A DNA stretch of 64,000 nt from Pseudoduganella armeniaca (GTDB lineage Bacteria; Pseudomonadota; Gammaproteobacteria; Burkholderiales; Burkholderiaceae_D): NCBI RefSeq assembly GCF_003028855.1, contig NZ_CP028324.1:5146001-5210000 (forward strand). The letters are read 5' to 3'. The notes beneath the pieces are model-generated. The model did no database searches, was not told where the DNA came from, and was given only the letters and a program-made list of their open reading frames with translations. This document shows, in pieces, positions 51,099 through 60,339 of this stretch; the stretch's first letter is position 1; each line of letters starts with the position of its first letter. Both the position numbers and the translations under genes were made by a program.

Positions 51099-53767
51099 GT
51101 GGCAACTTCAGGAGTCTCAGCGTCCGGCGGCATGTTGGACGTCAACAGCATCGTATCCCAGCTGATGCAGGTGGAATCGGCACCGCTGGCGAAGTATGAC
51201 CAGAAGACGGCCTCGTACCAGGCCAAGCTGAGCGCCTATGGGTCGCTCAGCGGCGCCGTGGGCGTGTTCCAGTCCTCGCTCGGCGGCCTGACCAAGGCGG
51301 CCGACTTCAAGGCGCTGTCCGCCACCGCCAGCAATGCCGACGTGTTGTCCGCGTCGGCCAGCGCGAAGGCCGTGGCCGGCAACTACAAGATCAACGTGAC
51401 CCAGCTGGCGCAGAGCCAGACCCTGACCACGCCTGGCGTGGCCAACAGCAAGTCGACCATCGGCACCGGCGCCAAGACCACCATTTCGTTCCAGTTCGGC
51501 AGCGTGACGGGGGCTTCGGCCTGGCCGGCTCGGCCCTGGCCCCCGCCATTGCCCGCGATGGCATCAGCAACGGCTCGCTGACGATCAACGGCACCGCGAT
51601 CGCCACCGACAGCACCACCAACAGCGCGCGCGCCCTGGCCGAAGCCATCAATGCCAAGAGCACCACGACGGGCGTCACCGCGACGGCCACGCCGGCCTCC
51701 TCGTCCGCCACGCTGTTCGCCGGCTTCGGCGACGTGGCCACGGGTGCCGACGGCGGCTACACGCTGTCCGTGGGCGGCGTGCAACTGGCCGCGCAAGGCG
51801 CCGACGTGGCGGCCGGAGACGGCATCACGGCCGCCTCCATCGACACCGCGCTGACCGAACCGTCCACCGTGCTGACGGCGCTGACCAATGCCGGCATCAC
51901 CGTCAGCGGCACGGCCGCCGGCGGCGACCTGAAATTCACCCGCGCCGACGGCGCCAACCTGGTGGTCGAGGAAGCCGTCACCGGCAGCCCGGCGGCCGTC
52001 AACGGCGGCATCGGCAAGGGCGGCGGCGAAGTCAACGGCGGATCCAGCACGACGGCCGTCAGCGGCATTTCGCTCAGCTCGACCGACGCCAGCCCGATCA
52101 CGATCGCCGGCAGCAATCCTGCCCTGGCCGGCCTGACGGCGGGCACGGGCGGCAGCTACCTGGGCGGCACGTTCGCGCAGGACGCCAATATCGCTTCCGG
52201 CATCGTCACGATCGATTCCACCAACAACACGCTGGAAGGCATCCGCGACGCCGTCAACAAGGCCGGCCTGGGCGTGACCGCCACCATCGTCTCGGACGGC
52301 AGCGCCAACCCGTATCACCTGGTGTTCACGTCCAACGCCACCGGCGCCAACGCGTCGATGAAGATGACGTTGAGCGGCGACGATCCCGATCCGGCCGACA
52401 GCGCGCTGGTCGACATGCTGACCTACGACCCGGCCGGCACGCAGAAGATGACGCAGACCTCGGCGGCGCAGGACACCAAGCTGTCCGTCAACGGCATCGC
52501 CGTGACGAGCCACTCGAACAACGTGGGCGAAGCCATCCAGGGCGTAACCCTGACGGTGACGCAGACCGGCTCCAGCACGCTGAACGTCAGCAAGAACACG
52601 GGCACCGTGAAGAGCAATGTGGAAGCGTTCGTCAAGGCATACAACGACCTGAACGGCACGCTGAAGAAGCTGACCGGCTACAACGCCGAGACGAAAACCG
52701 GTGGCGCGCTGCAGGGCGACTCGACGGCGCAATCGGTGCAGTCGCAGATCCGCCGCATGATGACGACCGGCATCAGCGGCCTGACGGGCGACATCACCAC
52801 CCTGGGCCAGGTCGGCATCAGCTTCGACAAGGACGGCACGCTGTCGCTGGACTCGTCCAAATTCCAGAAGGCGATGGACAAGTCGTTCGACGACATCGGC
52901 GCGCTGTTCGGCGCCGTCGGCCGCTCGACCGATTCGCTGGTGTCGTTCACCAGCTCGACCTCCGCGACCAAGCCCGGCACGTACGACCTCTCCATCACGC
53001 AGCTGGCCACGCAGGGCGCGCTGACGGGCGCCAGCGCACTGGCCGCCAGCACGACCATTGCCGCCAACACGACCTGGGCCGTCACGCTGAACGACGGCAC
53101 GCCGAGCAGCGCGAAGAACACGACCAACGTCACGATTCCGGCCGGTACCTATACGGCGACCGAACTGGCCAAGGTGGTGCAGTCGTCGATCAACGGCGCC
53201 TCGGCGTTCTCGTCGGCCGGCAGCGCCGTGACCGCGACGATCGACACCGACGGCAAGCTGGTGCTGTCGTCGGCCAAGTACGGCTCGGCCTCGAACATCA
53301 AGCTGGCCGACGTCAGCGGCAACACGGTGGACAGCCTGTTCGGCGGCGCCACGCCGACGGCCGGTCTGGACGTGGCCGGCACGCTGGGCGGCCACCCGGT
53401 CACGGGCAGCGGCCAGACCTTGACCGGCCTGGCGGGCACCGACGTCGAAGGCCTGAAGGTCGAGGTGACGGGCGGCGCCATCGGCGACCGCGGCACCGTC
53501 AGCTTCTCGCAGGGCTACGCCTACCAATTGAACAACCTGGCCACGACGATGCTCGGCAAGACGGGCCAGATCACCAGCCGCACCGATGGCATCAACCAGT
53601 CGATCAAGGACGTCGCCAAGCAACGCGACCACTTCGCCGACAAGCTGACCTCGGTGGAGGCCCGTTACCGCAAACAGTACAGCGCGCTGGACGTGATGCT
53701 GACCAATATGCAAGCCACGTCCAGCTACCTTACCCAGCAGCTGGCGGCCATTGCCGCCAACCGCTAA
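51099..53767 (+). pseudogene. fliD: Flagellar filament cap FliD with a single-base frameshift
   Basis: The cap protein at the filament tip helps flagellin fold. The first frame (from the GTG at 51099, CAGGAG upstream) has the FliD N-domain LDVNSIVSQLMQVESAPLAK. At a G5 run (51509-51513) the frame is lost. One extra G restores VTGGFGLAGSALAPAIARDG and joins the long second frame, which carries the FliD C-domain (KTGQITSRTDGINQSIKDVA, YRKQYSALDVMLTNMQATSS). The repaired protein has 889 residues, long for a FliD because of its middle part. It is either a sequence error or a real, possibly reversible, frameshift. Confidence 0.9.
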
Positions 53768-53791
53768 GCAATAGAGATCCAGGAGAAACCC

Positions 53792-54229
53792 ATGTTCGGA
53801 AGCCCACAACGCGGTGTCAACGCCTACGCCAAAGTCGGTCTCGAGACCGGTATCGCGTCCGCCTCGCCGCACAAGCTGATCGTGATGCTGTACGACGGTG
53901 CCATCGTCGCCATCCTGAACGGCATCACGCAGATGAAGGCCGGCAATATCGAAGAGAAAGGCAAGGCCATCTCGAAAGCCATCCAGATCATCGACAACGG
54001 CCTGCGTGCCAGCCTCGACCGTGAAGTGGGCGGCGAGATCGCGCGCAACCTGGACGCACTGTACGAATACATGAGCGGCCGCCTGTTGACGGCCAACCTG
54101 CAGAACGACCCGGCCATGCTGGAAGAAGTGCGCGGCCTGCTGGCCGACCTGCGCGACACGTGGAAGCAGATCGGCGACGAGCCGGCCGGTTCCACCCCGG
54201 TGCGCGCCCCTGCGATGGCCCACGGTTAA
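53792..54229 (+). CDS. fliS: Flagellin export chaperone FliS
   Basis: This 145-residue helical chaperone binds the flagellin C-terminus in the cytoplasm and prevents early polymerisation. Conserved stretches are YAKVGLETGIASASPHKLIV, MLYDGAIVAILNGI and IIDNGLRASLDREVGGEIA, followed by ALYEYMSGRLLTAN. AGGAGAAACCC precedes the ATG. It lies between fliD and fliT. Confidence 0.95.
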   Translation: MFGSPQRGVNAYAKVGLETGIASASPHKLIVMLYDGAIVAILNGITQMKAGNIEEKGKAISKAIQIIDNGLRASLDREVGGEIARNLDALYEYMSGRLLTANLQNDPAMLEEVRGLLADLRDTWKQIGDEPAGSTPVRAPAMAHG

Positions 54230-54238
54230 GCTGAAAGG

Positions 54239-54571
54239 ATGATGATGACGAATCAAGACGTGCTGACCGTGTATGCGGCAATGGGCGAACTGACCAGCCA
54301 GATGGTGACGGCGGCCAACGAATCGGACTGGGATCGCCTGGAAGCGCTGGAACAGCGCGTGTCGGCCCACGTCGCCCTGCTGAAGACGAGCGAAGGCAAG
54401 GTCAAGCTGGAAGGCGAACAGCGCCAGCGCAAGGTCAGCCTGATCAAGCAGATGCTGGCCGACGACCGCAAGGTGCGCGACATGATCGAACCCTGGATGG
54501 CGCAGCTGTCCAAGCTGATCAGCAGCACCGGTACCGAGCGCCGCGTCGTCAACGCGTACGGCGCCGTTTAA
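54239..54571 (+). CDS. fliT: Flagellar chaperone FliT-like protein
   Basis: This 110-residue, mainly helical protein is in the fliT position after fliS. Features include MTNQDVLTVYAAMGELTSQM, WDRLEALEQRVSAHVALL and IKQMLADDRKVRDMIEPWMA. FliT chaperones the cap protein FliD and, in enterics, restrains FlhDC. Identification rests on size, helical pattern and gene order. The GAAAGGATG region provides a ribosome site; two ATG codons follow each other, so the exact start may be one or two codons later. Confidence 0.85.
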   Translation: MMMTNQDVLTVYAAMGELTSQMVTAANESDWDRLEALEQRVSAHVALLKTSEGKVKLEGEQRQRKVSLIKQMLADDRKVRDMIEPWMAQLSKLISSTGTERRVVNAYGAV

Positions 54572-54595
54572 ACGTAAGCGACACAACGGCACGCC

Positions 54596-55744
54596 GTGCA
54601 GCGGCTCGACACGCCCGGGCTGCGGCCCCTGACCCCGACCGGCGCCACGCAAGGCGTCGCCGACCCGCGCCAGGCCGCGTTCCAGCGCGCGCTGGCGCCG
54701 CTGGTCGGCCAGGCGGTGCAGGGGCAGGTGCTGGCGAAGATGACGGACGGCAGTTTCCTGGTCCGCGTCGCCGACACCAATGCGCGCATGCTGCTGCCGG
54801 CCGGCGTGGACGTGGGCGCGGACGTGCCGATGACGGTCGTCGCCGCCCAACCGCGCGCCTTGCTGCAAGTGGGCAACGAGGCGGCGCAAACACCCATCGT
54901 ACATACCCAGGCCGGCGCCCTCCCCGGCCAGGCTGGACGCCCCTTGAGCGCCGCCGCCGCGCTGCTGGGCAAGGCGCCGCTGACACCAGCCGAACATCTC
55001 CCCGAACTCGACCGCAACACGGCCCAGGCCACGCTGAGCCCGGCCGCGCGCGCCATCGCCAGCGCGCTGACGCAGGCGTACAGCGCGCCGGGCGCCCCCG
55101 TCATCATTCATGGCAAGACGCCGTTGGCGGGTGCCGCCGGGCCGCAGCCGGAAGCCATGACCAAGCAATTGCAGACCGCGCTGGGCGACTCGGGCCTGTT
55201 CTACGAATCGCACGTGGCCGAGTGGGCTGAAGGCAAGCGTCCCTTGCAGGACTTGCAACGCGAGCCGCAGATGCTGCGGGCGCAGGCGCAGGCCATGCAG
55301 TCGCCATCGGAAGCGGCGGCGCGCGCGCTGGCCGGACCGGACCTGTCGGCCGCGCAGATGATCAACCAGCAATTGCATACGCAGGAACAGGGCAAGGTGC
55401 AATGGCACGGCGAAGCCTGGCCCGGCCAGCCCATGCAGTGGGAAGTGCAGCGCGAGGAAAACGAAGGCCGTTCGCGTGGCGGTCGCGATGAGCGCGACGA
55501 AGCGCCGGTCTGGCGCAGCGGCGTCAAATTCCGCTTCCCGCTGCTGGGCAAAGTCGCCGCCAACGTGACGATGGTGGGCGACCAGGTGCACGTGACGGTG
55601 CAGTCCGACAGCGACGACACGGCCGACACCTTGCGCGCCTGGGCCAGCGTCCTGCAGGGCGCACTGGACGCGGCCGGGGCGCCGCTGGCGTCGCTCAGCA
55701 TCGGTACCGAAACGCCCGCACCGGGAGCTGCCGATGCAACGTGA
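54596..55744 (+). CDS. FliK-like hook-length control family protein
   Basis: This 382-residue protein has a C-terminal Flg_hook domain (FRFPLLGKVAANVTMVGDQV, then HVTVQSDSDDTADTLRAWAS). A long Ala/Pro/Gln-rich N-terminal part is typical of FliK-type molecular rulers. The start is a GTG at 54596 without a clear ribosome site. It overlaps the following FlhB-like gene. A second, separate FliK gene begins at 63042, so this one may serve another step or be a paralogue. Confidence 0.82.
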   Translation: MQRLDTPGLRPLTPTGATQGVADPRQAAFQRALAPLVGQAVQGQVLAKMTDGSFLVRVADTNARMLLPAGVDVGADVPMTVVAAQPRALLQVGNEAAQTPIVHTQAGALPGQAGRPLSAAAALLGKAPLTPAEHLPELDRNTAQATLSPAARAIASALTQAYSAPGAPVIIHGKTPLAGAAGPQPEAMTKQLQTALGDSGLFYESHVAEWAEGKRPLQDLQREPQMLRAQAQAMQSPSEAAARALAGPDLSAAQMINQQLHTQEQGKVQWHGEAWPGQPMQWEVQREENEGRSRGGRDERDEAPVWRSGVKFRFPLLGKVAANVTMVGDQVHVTVQSDSDDTADTLRAWASVLQGALDAAGAPLASLSIGTETPAPGAADAT

Positions 55745-56093
55745 TCAACCCGACAACACCTTGCCGCGCCGGCCGCTGCAAAGCGCGGTCGCGCTGGCGT
55801 ACCGGGAGGGCCAGGGCGCGCCAAAGGTCGTTGCCAAGGGGCGTGGACTGGTCGCCGAGCAGATCATCGCGGTGGCCGCCGAGGCCGGCGTGTTCGTGCA
55901 CGAGTCGAAGGAACTGGTGTCGCTGCTGATGGACATCGACCTCGACCGGCAGATCCCGTCCACGCTCTACCGCGTGATTGCGGAACTACTGGCCTGGCTT
56001 TATCATATTGAATCAGCGCAAAAATCCGGGCTGCCACCGCCCCCGGCACCGGCTCTCAGCGTCCCCCCCACCACCTCAAGCGACGAACCCTGA
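55734..56093 (+). CDS. FlhB C-terminal domain-like protein (FlhX type)
   Basis: This 119-residue protein matches only the cytoplasmic C-terminal domain of FlhB/EscU export switches: SAVALAYREGQGAPKVVAKG, LVAEQIIAVAAEAGVFVHES and IPSTLYRVIAELLAWLYHI. The NPTH autocleavage site and all membrane helices are absent. Such stand-alone FlhB C-domains occur in some bacteria and can substitute for the cleaved FlhB fragment. It overlaps both neighbours (FliK-like and PilZ genes), so the three are coexpressed. Pairing with a FliK-like protein fits a role in the substrate-specificity switch. Confidence 0.85.
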   Translation: MQRDQPDNTLPRRPLQSAVALAYREGQGAPKVVAKGRGLVAEQIIAVAAEAGVFVHESKELVSLLMDIDLDRQIPSTLYRVIAELLAWLYHIESAQKSGLPPPPAPALSVPPTTSSDEP

Positions 56094-56854
56094 TGTACCC
56101 TTTTCTTTCTGACGCGGACGCGGACAACTGGCACGATTTCGAGGTGGGATCGCGTCGGGAAATTCTGGCCCTGCTGCGTGGCATTTCCGAAAAAAAGCAG
56201 ATGATCCGCATGTTGCCGGTCGGCGACACGGACATGTGCGTAACGACCATCCTGCACGTCGATGCCGACAACGACTCTGTCCTGCTGGACCGTCCTTCCG
56301 ACCCGGAGGAGACGGCGCGGCTGATGTCCGGCCGGCCCGTCTCGTTCGAGACGACGCTGGACAATATCCGCATCATCTTCGGCACCGAAGTCATGCAACT
56401 GGGCATGCATGACGCCGTACCGGCCCTGAAGATTCCCCTGCCCCCCAGCCTGATCCGGCTGCAGCGGCGCGAGTTCTACCGCATGGCCACGCCGGTCGGC
56501 AATCCCGTCAAGGTGATCATTCCGATGCCGGAAGAACAAGGTGGCGGCGACGCGGCGTTCCAGCTGTCCGACATCAGCTGCGGCGGCATCGCCATCCTGG
56601 ACAACCGCTTCGTACTGGGGGATTCGATCGGTCACGAATACGGCGGCTGCCGCATCGACCTGCCGGAGATCGGCCCGATCGTCACGGGCCTGCAGATTCG
56701 CAATTCGCAGGAAATGACGCTGATGAACAACAAGGCCAACCGCCGGCTGGGCTGCCAGTTCATCGACATCAGCCCGGGCGCGATGAGCGCCGTACAGCGC
56801 TACATCACGAAGCTGGAGCGCGAGCGCAACGCCCGCATGGCAGGCTTGAAGTAG
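56093..56854 (+). CDS. ycgR: PilZ-domain flagellar brake protein (YcgR family)
   Basis: This 253-residue YcgR-type brake slows the flagellar motor when c-di-GMP is bound. The N-terminal YcgR domain (~15-120) is followed by a PilZ domain with the c-di-GMP motif RLQRREFYRMATP (RxxxR) and DISCGGIAI (D/NxSxxG). Both half-sites are complete. The start overlaps the previous stop (TGATG). With the diguanylate cyclase at 46926 it forms a likely c-di-GMP motility circuit. A palindrome cluster follows. Confidence 0.9.
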   Translation: MYPFLSDADADNWHDFEVGSRREILALLRGISEKKQMIRMLPVGDTDMCVTTILHVDADNDSVLLDRPSDPEETARLMSGRPVSFETTLDNIRIIFGTEVMQLGMHDAVPALKIPLPPSLIRLQRREFYRMATPVGNPVKVIIPMPEEQGGGDAAFQLSDISCGGIAILDNRFVLGDSIGHEYGGCRIDLPEIGPIVTGLQIRNSQEMTLMNNKANRRLGCQFIDISPGAMSAVQRYITKLERERNARMAGLK

Positions 56855-56866
56855 AGCTCAGAAAAG

Positions 56867-56947
56867 TCCGGGACAGTCCCGGACGGCTCTTACCTGTGCC
56901 CGTAAAAAATCCGGGACAGTCCCCGAAAAATCCGGGACTGTCCCGGA
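56867..56947. repeat. Three REP palindromes between ycgR and fliE
   Basis: TCCGGGACAGTCCCGGA (56867-56883), TCCGGGACAGTCCCCGA (56910-56926) and the inverse TCCGGGACTGTCCCGGA (56931-56947). The last two are inverted to each other and flanked by A and T runs, so they could also pair as one large hairpin. Both neighbouring genes end here, which suggests use as a bidirectional terminator. Confidence 0.88.
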
Positions 56948-56953
56948 TTTTTC

Positions 56954-57295
56954 TTACACCTGCATATTCATGATGTCGTGGTAGGCCGACACCAGCTTGT
57001 TGCGCACCTGGATCGTGGCCTGCATGTTGATGCTGGCTTTCTGCATCGAGATCATCACGTCCGACAGGTTGACGGAGTCGTCGCCCATCTGGAAGCGCTT
57101 CGTCATGTCTTCCGCCTTGTTCTGGCTGGCGGCGACGCCGTCCAGCGCGCCCTTCAGCGCGGCCGAGAAGTCGACCTTGGCGGCTGGCTGCTCCGTCTGG
57201 ATGACGGGCGGCGTGGCCTGGGGCCGCGTCGCCGCCGCCTTCAGCTGCGCGATCATCGATTGGATCTGGCTGCTGTCGATACCGCCTGTCTTCAT
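56954..57295 (-). CDS. fliE: Flagellar hook-basal body protein FliE
   Basis: This 113-residue FliE is the adaptor between the MS ring and the rod. The conserved region is VDFSAALKGALDGVAASQNK then FQMGDDSVNLSDVMISMQKA and MQATIQVRNKLVSAYHDIMN. I chose the start MKTGGIDSSQIQSM with GGAGAG upstream; a 19-residue extension is unlikely. It is transcribed opposite to fliF, sharing a 298-base divergent promoter region in which I could not identify a clear sigma-54 or sigma-28 site. Confidence 0.94.
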   Translation of the reverse strand: MKTGGIDSSQIQSMIAQLKAAATRPQATPPVIQTEQPAAKVDFSAALKGALDGVAASQNKAEDMTKRFQMGDDSVNLSDVMISMQKASINMQATIQVRNKLVSAYHDIMNMQV

Positions 57296-57593
57296 TGTTA
57301 ACTCTCCAAAAAATCGCTGTTGCTTCAGAACAACCGGCTGAGCAGCCGCCAATCGGACGCGGCGTTTTGCCTTGCTACAATAGGTGCTTACCTTCGGGAA
57401 CGATGTTCCCTCGCACTGTCAGGCTTCCAGAATAGCAGCGCCAAGGCAAGCCACTGCGTCGAGCAAGCCGGGAAACCAGCCTCTTTTCCCGGGATTAGAT
57501 TGCCGCACAGCAGCAGATAATGTGCATCAGGCCCGGTCCCATGGACGCGAGGCCCCGATCAACAGACGACCTTAACGCCCCTGGAACGCACAC

Positions 57594-59315
57594 ATGGCAG
57601 CAGCCGCCGAAGCACTTGATCTCGACGCATCCGCCGACACCGAAGAGCGGGTGCCGTTCTATAAGACGCCGATGGGCAAGAACCTCATCCGCGGCGGCGC
57701 CGTCGCGGCCGTTCTCATCGCGATTTTGATGGTGTGGTTGTGGAACAAGGAGCCCGAGTACAAGGTCCTGTTCAGCAACTTCTCGGACCGCGACGGCGGC
57801 GCCATCACGGCCGCGCTGGACCAGATGCAGATCAAGTACAAGTTCAGCGAAGGCGGCAACGCCATCCTGATCCCGGCCGAGAACGTCCATGACACCCGCC
57901 TGCGCCTGGCTTCGCAAGGCCTGCCGAAAGGCGGCAACGTGGGCTTCGAGCTGATGGAAAACCAGAAGCTGGGCGTGTCGCAGTTCCTGGAACAGGTCAA
58001 TTACCAGCGCGCGCTGGAAGGCGAGATGGCGAAATCCATCGAATCGCTGGGCGCCGTGCAATCGGCCCGCGTTCACCTGGCCATGCCGAAGCCTTCCGTG
58101 TTCGTGCGCGAGCAGCAGAAGCCGACCGCCTCCGTCATCCTGACCCTGCACCCGAACCGCTCGATCGATCCGGGCCAGGTCAGCGCCGTGGTGCACCTGG
58201 TCGCGTCCTCCGTGCCGGAACTGCAGCCGGCCAACGTGACCGTGGTAGACCAGCAGGGCAACCTGCTGTCCGACCAGAACAAGGACAGCAAGACCGCGCT
58301 CAAGGGCCTCGACGCCACCCAGCTGAAGTACGTGCAGGAACTGCAGAACCAGGTCATCAAGCAGGTCGAGAACATCGTCAAGCCGATCGTCGGCGAGGGC
58401 AATGTGCGCGCCGAAGCGGTTGCCGACGTGGACTTCTCCGCCGTCGAGCAGGCCGCCGAGTCGTACAAGCCGAACTCGTCGCCGGCACCGTCGGCGATCC
58501 GCAGCCAGCAGAGCAGTGAAACCAACGGCAATACCAACGCCAACCCGAACGGCGTGCCGGGCGCGCTGTCGAACCAGCCCCCTGGCGTGGCCACCGCCCC
58601 GCTGACGACCACGCCGCCGGGCGAAGCCCCGGCCCCGGGCACGGTGCCGGGCGGCACGGCCGCCAACGGCTCGGGCCCGATGCACAAGGAATCGACCACC
58701 AACTATGAAGTCGACAAGACCGTGCGCTACGAGCAAAAGGCCATCGCCGGCCTGAAGCGGATGACGGTGGGTGTGGTGGTCAACTACCGCCGCATCGTCG
58801 GCGCCGACGGCAAGGTGACGGTGCGTCCCCTGACGGCCGAAGAGCTGGCCAAGATCAACAGCCTGGTGCGCGAAGCGATGGGCTACAACCAGGACCGCGG
58901 CGACTCCGTCAGCGTGGCCAACGCCCCGTTCGACGGCGTCGACAAGGCCGCCGAGCCGGCGCTGGACTGGTGGCGCGACCCGGCCAACCTGCCGATGGCC
59001 AAGGAGCTGGCGAAGTTCCTGATCACGGCGCTGATCCTGCTGTACATCCTGATGCGTGTGGTCCGTCCGATGATGCGCCCCGTGTTCAAGAAGATCGACG
59101 AGATCAATGCACCGGAGCCGGAACCGGAAGAGGAAATCATCGAGGAGCCGGCCGGCCCGACGGAAGAGGAAATCTTCGCGCAGCAAATGGCCGAAATGGA
59201 AGAAAACACCGCGCGTACCTATCGCGACAACCTGGCCCTGGCCAAGAAGCTCGCCGCAGAAGATCCGCGCATCGTCGCAAACGTAATCAAGGCATGGATA
59301 GGCGCAAATGACTGA
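57594..59315 (+). CDS. fliF: Flagellar MS-ring protein FliF
   Basis: This 573-residue inner-membrane ring protein has membrane helices at ~40-58 (GGAVAAVLIAILMVWLW) and ~475-493 (LAKFLITALILLYILMRVV). Two periplasmic ring-building domains have YKVLFSNFSDRDGGAITAAL and LEGEMAKSIESLGAVQSARV, and the cytoplasmic C-terminus has the FliG-binding end (AQQMAEMEENTARTYRDNLA). A Pro/Gly/Ser-rich linker lies at ~290-360. It overlaps fliG by 8 bases. Confidence 0.97.
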   Translation: MAAAAEALDLDASADTEERVPFYKTPMGKNLIRGGAVAAVLIAILMVWLWNKEPEYKVLFSNFSDRDGGAITAALDQMQIKYKFSEGGNAILIPAENVHDTRLRLASQGLPKGGNVGFELMENQKLGVSQFLEQVNYQRALEGEMAKSIESLGAVQSARVHLAMPKPSVFVREQQKPTASVILTLHPNRSIDPGQVSAVVHLVASSVPELQPANVTVVDQQGNLLSDQNKDSKTALKGLDATQLKYVQELQNQVIKQVENIVKPIVGEGNVRAEAVADVDFSAVEQAAESYKPNSSPAPSAIRSQQSSETNGNTNANPNGVPGALSNQPPGVATAPLTTTPPGEAPAPGTVPGGTAANGSGPMHKESTTNYEVDKTVRYEQKAIAGLKRMTVGVVVNYRRIVGADGKVTVRPLTAEELAKINSLVREAMGYNQDRGDSVSVANAPFDGVDKAAEPALDWWRDPANLPMAKELAKFLITALILLYILMRVVRPMMRPVFKKIDEINAPEPEPEEEIIEEPAGPTEEEIFAQQMAEMEENTARTYRDNLALAKKLAAEDPRIVANVIKAWIGAND

Positions 59316-60306
59316 TAGTACCGGACTGCAAAAGGCAGCAATTCTGATGCTGGCAATGGGTGAATCCGAGGCCGCGGAAGTGATGAAGTTCCTCGGCCCC
59401 CGCGAAGTGCTGAAGCTGGGCGCCGCCATGGCCACGATGAAGGGCGTGCCGCACGAGCAGGTCGTCGACGTGCTGGACGGCTTCCGCGACGAAGTCGCCG
59501 CCGCCTCCACCGTGGGCCTGGATTCGGACGAATACATCCGCCAGGTGCTGACCAAGGCGCTGGGCGACGACAAGGCCTCCGTGCTGCTGTCGCGCATCCT
59601 GGGCGGCAAGGACGCGTCCGGTATCGAGAGCCTGAAGTGGATGGACTCGCCGTCCGTCGCCGAACTGATCAGGAACGAGCACCCGCAGATCATCGCGACG
59701 ATCCTGGTCCACCTGGAGCGCGACCAGGCTTGCGAAATTCTGGGACACTTCACGGACCGCCTGCGCAACGACGTGGTGCTGCGTATCGCCACCCTGGACG
59801 GCGTGCAGCCGGCCGCGCTGCGCGAGCTGAACGACGTGCTGACCAAGCTGCTGTCGGGTAACGAGAACATCAAGAAGTCCACCCTGGGCGGCGTGCGCGC
59901 GGCGGCCGAGATCCTGAACTTCATGAGCGGCGAGCAGGAAAACTCGGTGATGGACAACATCAAGAACTACGACAACGACATGGCCCAGCAGATCATGGAC
60001 GAGATGTTCGTGTTCGACAACCTGATCGACATCGACGACCGCGGCATCCAGCTGCTGCTGCGCGAAGTGCAGTCGGAAATGCTGATCATCGCCCTGAAGG
60101 GCGCGTCGCAGGAACTGCGCGAGAAGATCTTCAGGAACATGTCGGCCCGCGCCAGCGAGATGATGCGGGAAGACCTGGAATCGAAGGGTCCGGTACGCCT
60201 GTCGGAGGTGGAAACGCAGCAGAAGGGCATCCTGCAGATCGTGCGCCGCCTGGCCGACGAAGGCCAGATCGTGTTGGGCGGCAAGGGAGAAGACTCCTTC
60301 GTTTAA
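59308..60306 (+). CDS. fliG: Flagellar motor switch protein FliG
   Basis: This 332-residue rotor protein generates torque with MotA and sets rotation direction. It shows an N-terminal FliF-binding part (LQKAAILMLAMGESEAAEVM), the middle EHPQIIATILVHLERDQACE, and the C-terminal charged torque helix (DIDDRGIQLLLREVQSEMLI, ALKGASQELREKIFRNMSAR). The length is standard. It is translationally coupled to fliF (overlap). Confidence 0.97.
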   Translation: MTDSTGLQKAAILMLAMGESEAAEVMKFLGPREVLKLGAAMATMKGVPHEQVVDVLDGFRDEVAAASTVGLDSDEYIRQVLTKALGDDKASVLLSRILGGKDASGIESLKWMDSPSVAELIRNEHPQIIATILVHLERDQACEILGHFTDRLRNDVVLRIATLDGVQPAALRELNDVLTKLLSGNENIKKSTLGGVRAAAEILNFMSGEQENSVMDNIKNYDNDMAQQIMDEMFVFDNLIDIDDRGIQLLLREVQSEMLIIALKGASQELREKIFRNMSARASEMMREDLESKGPVRLSEVETQQKGILQIVRRLADEGQIVLGGKGEDSFV

Positions 60307-60339
60307 ACTACGGCTACAAGGTATTCATAGAGGTAGAGT

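Noticed and set aside
51383..55591. 1402-codon open frame antisense to fliD-fliS-fliT-fliK-like
   Set aside because: It is low-complexity Arg/Gly/Val/His sequence with no domain pattern, over genuine flagellar genes; a GC-skew shadow.
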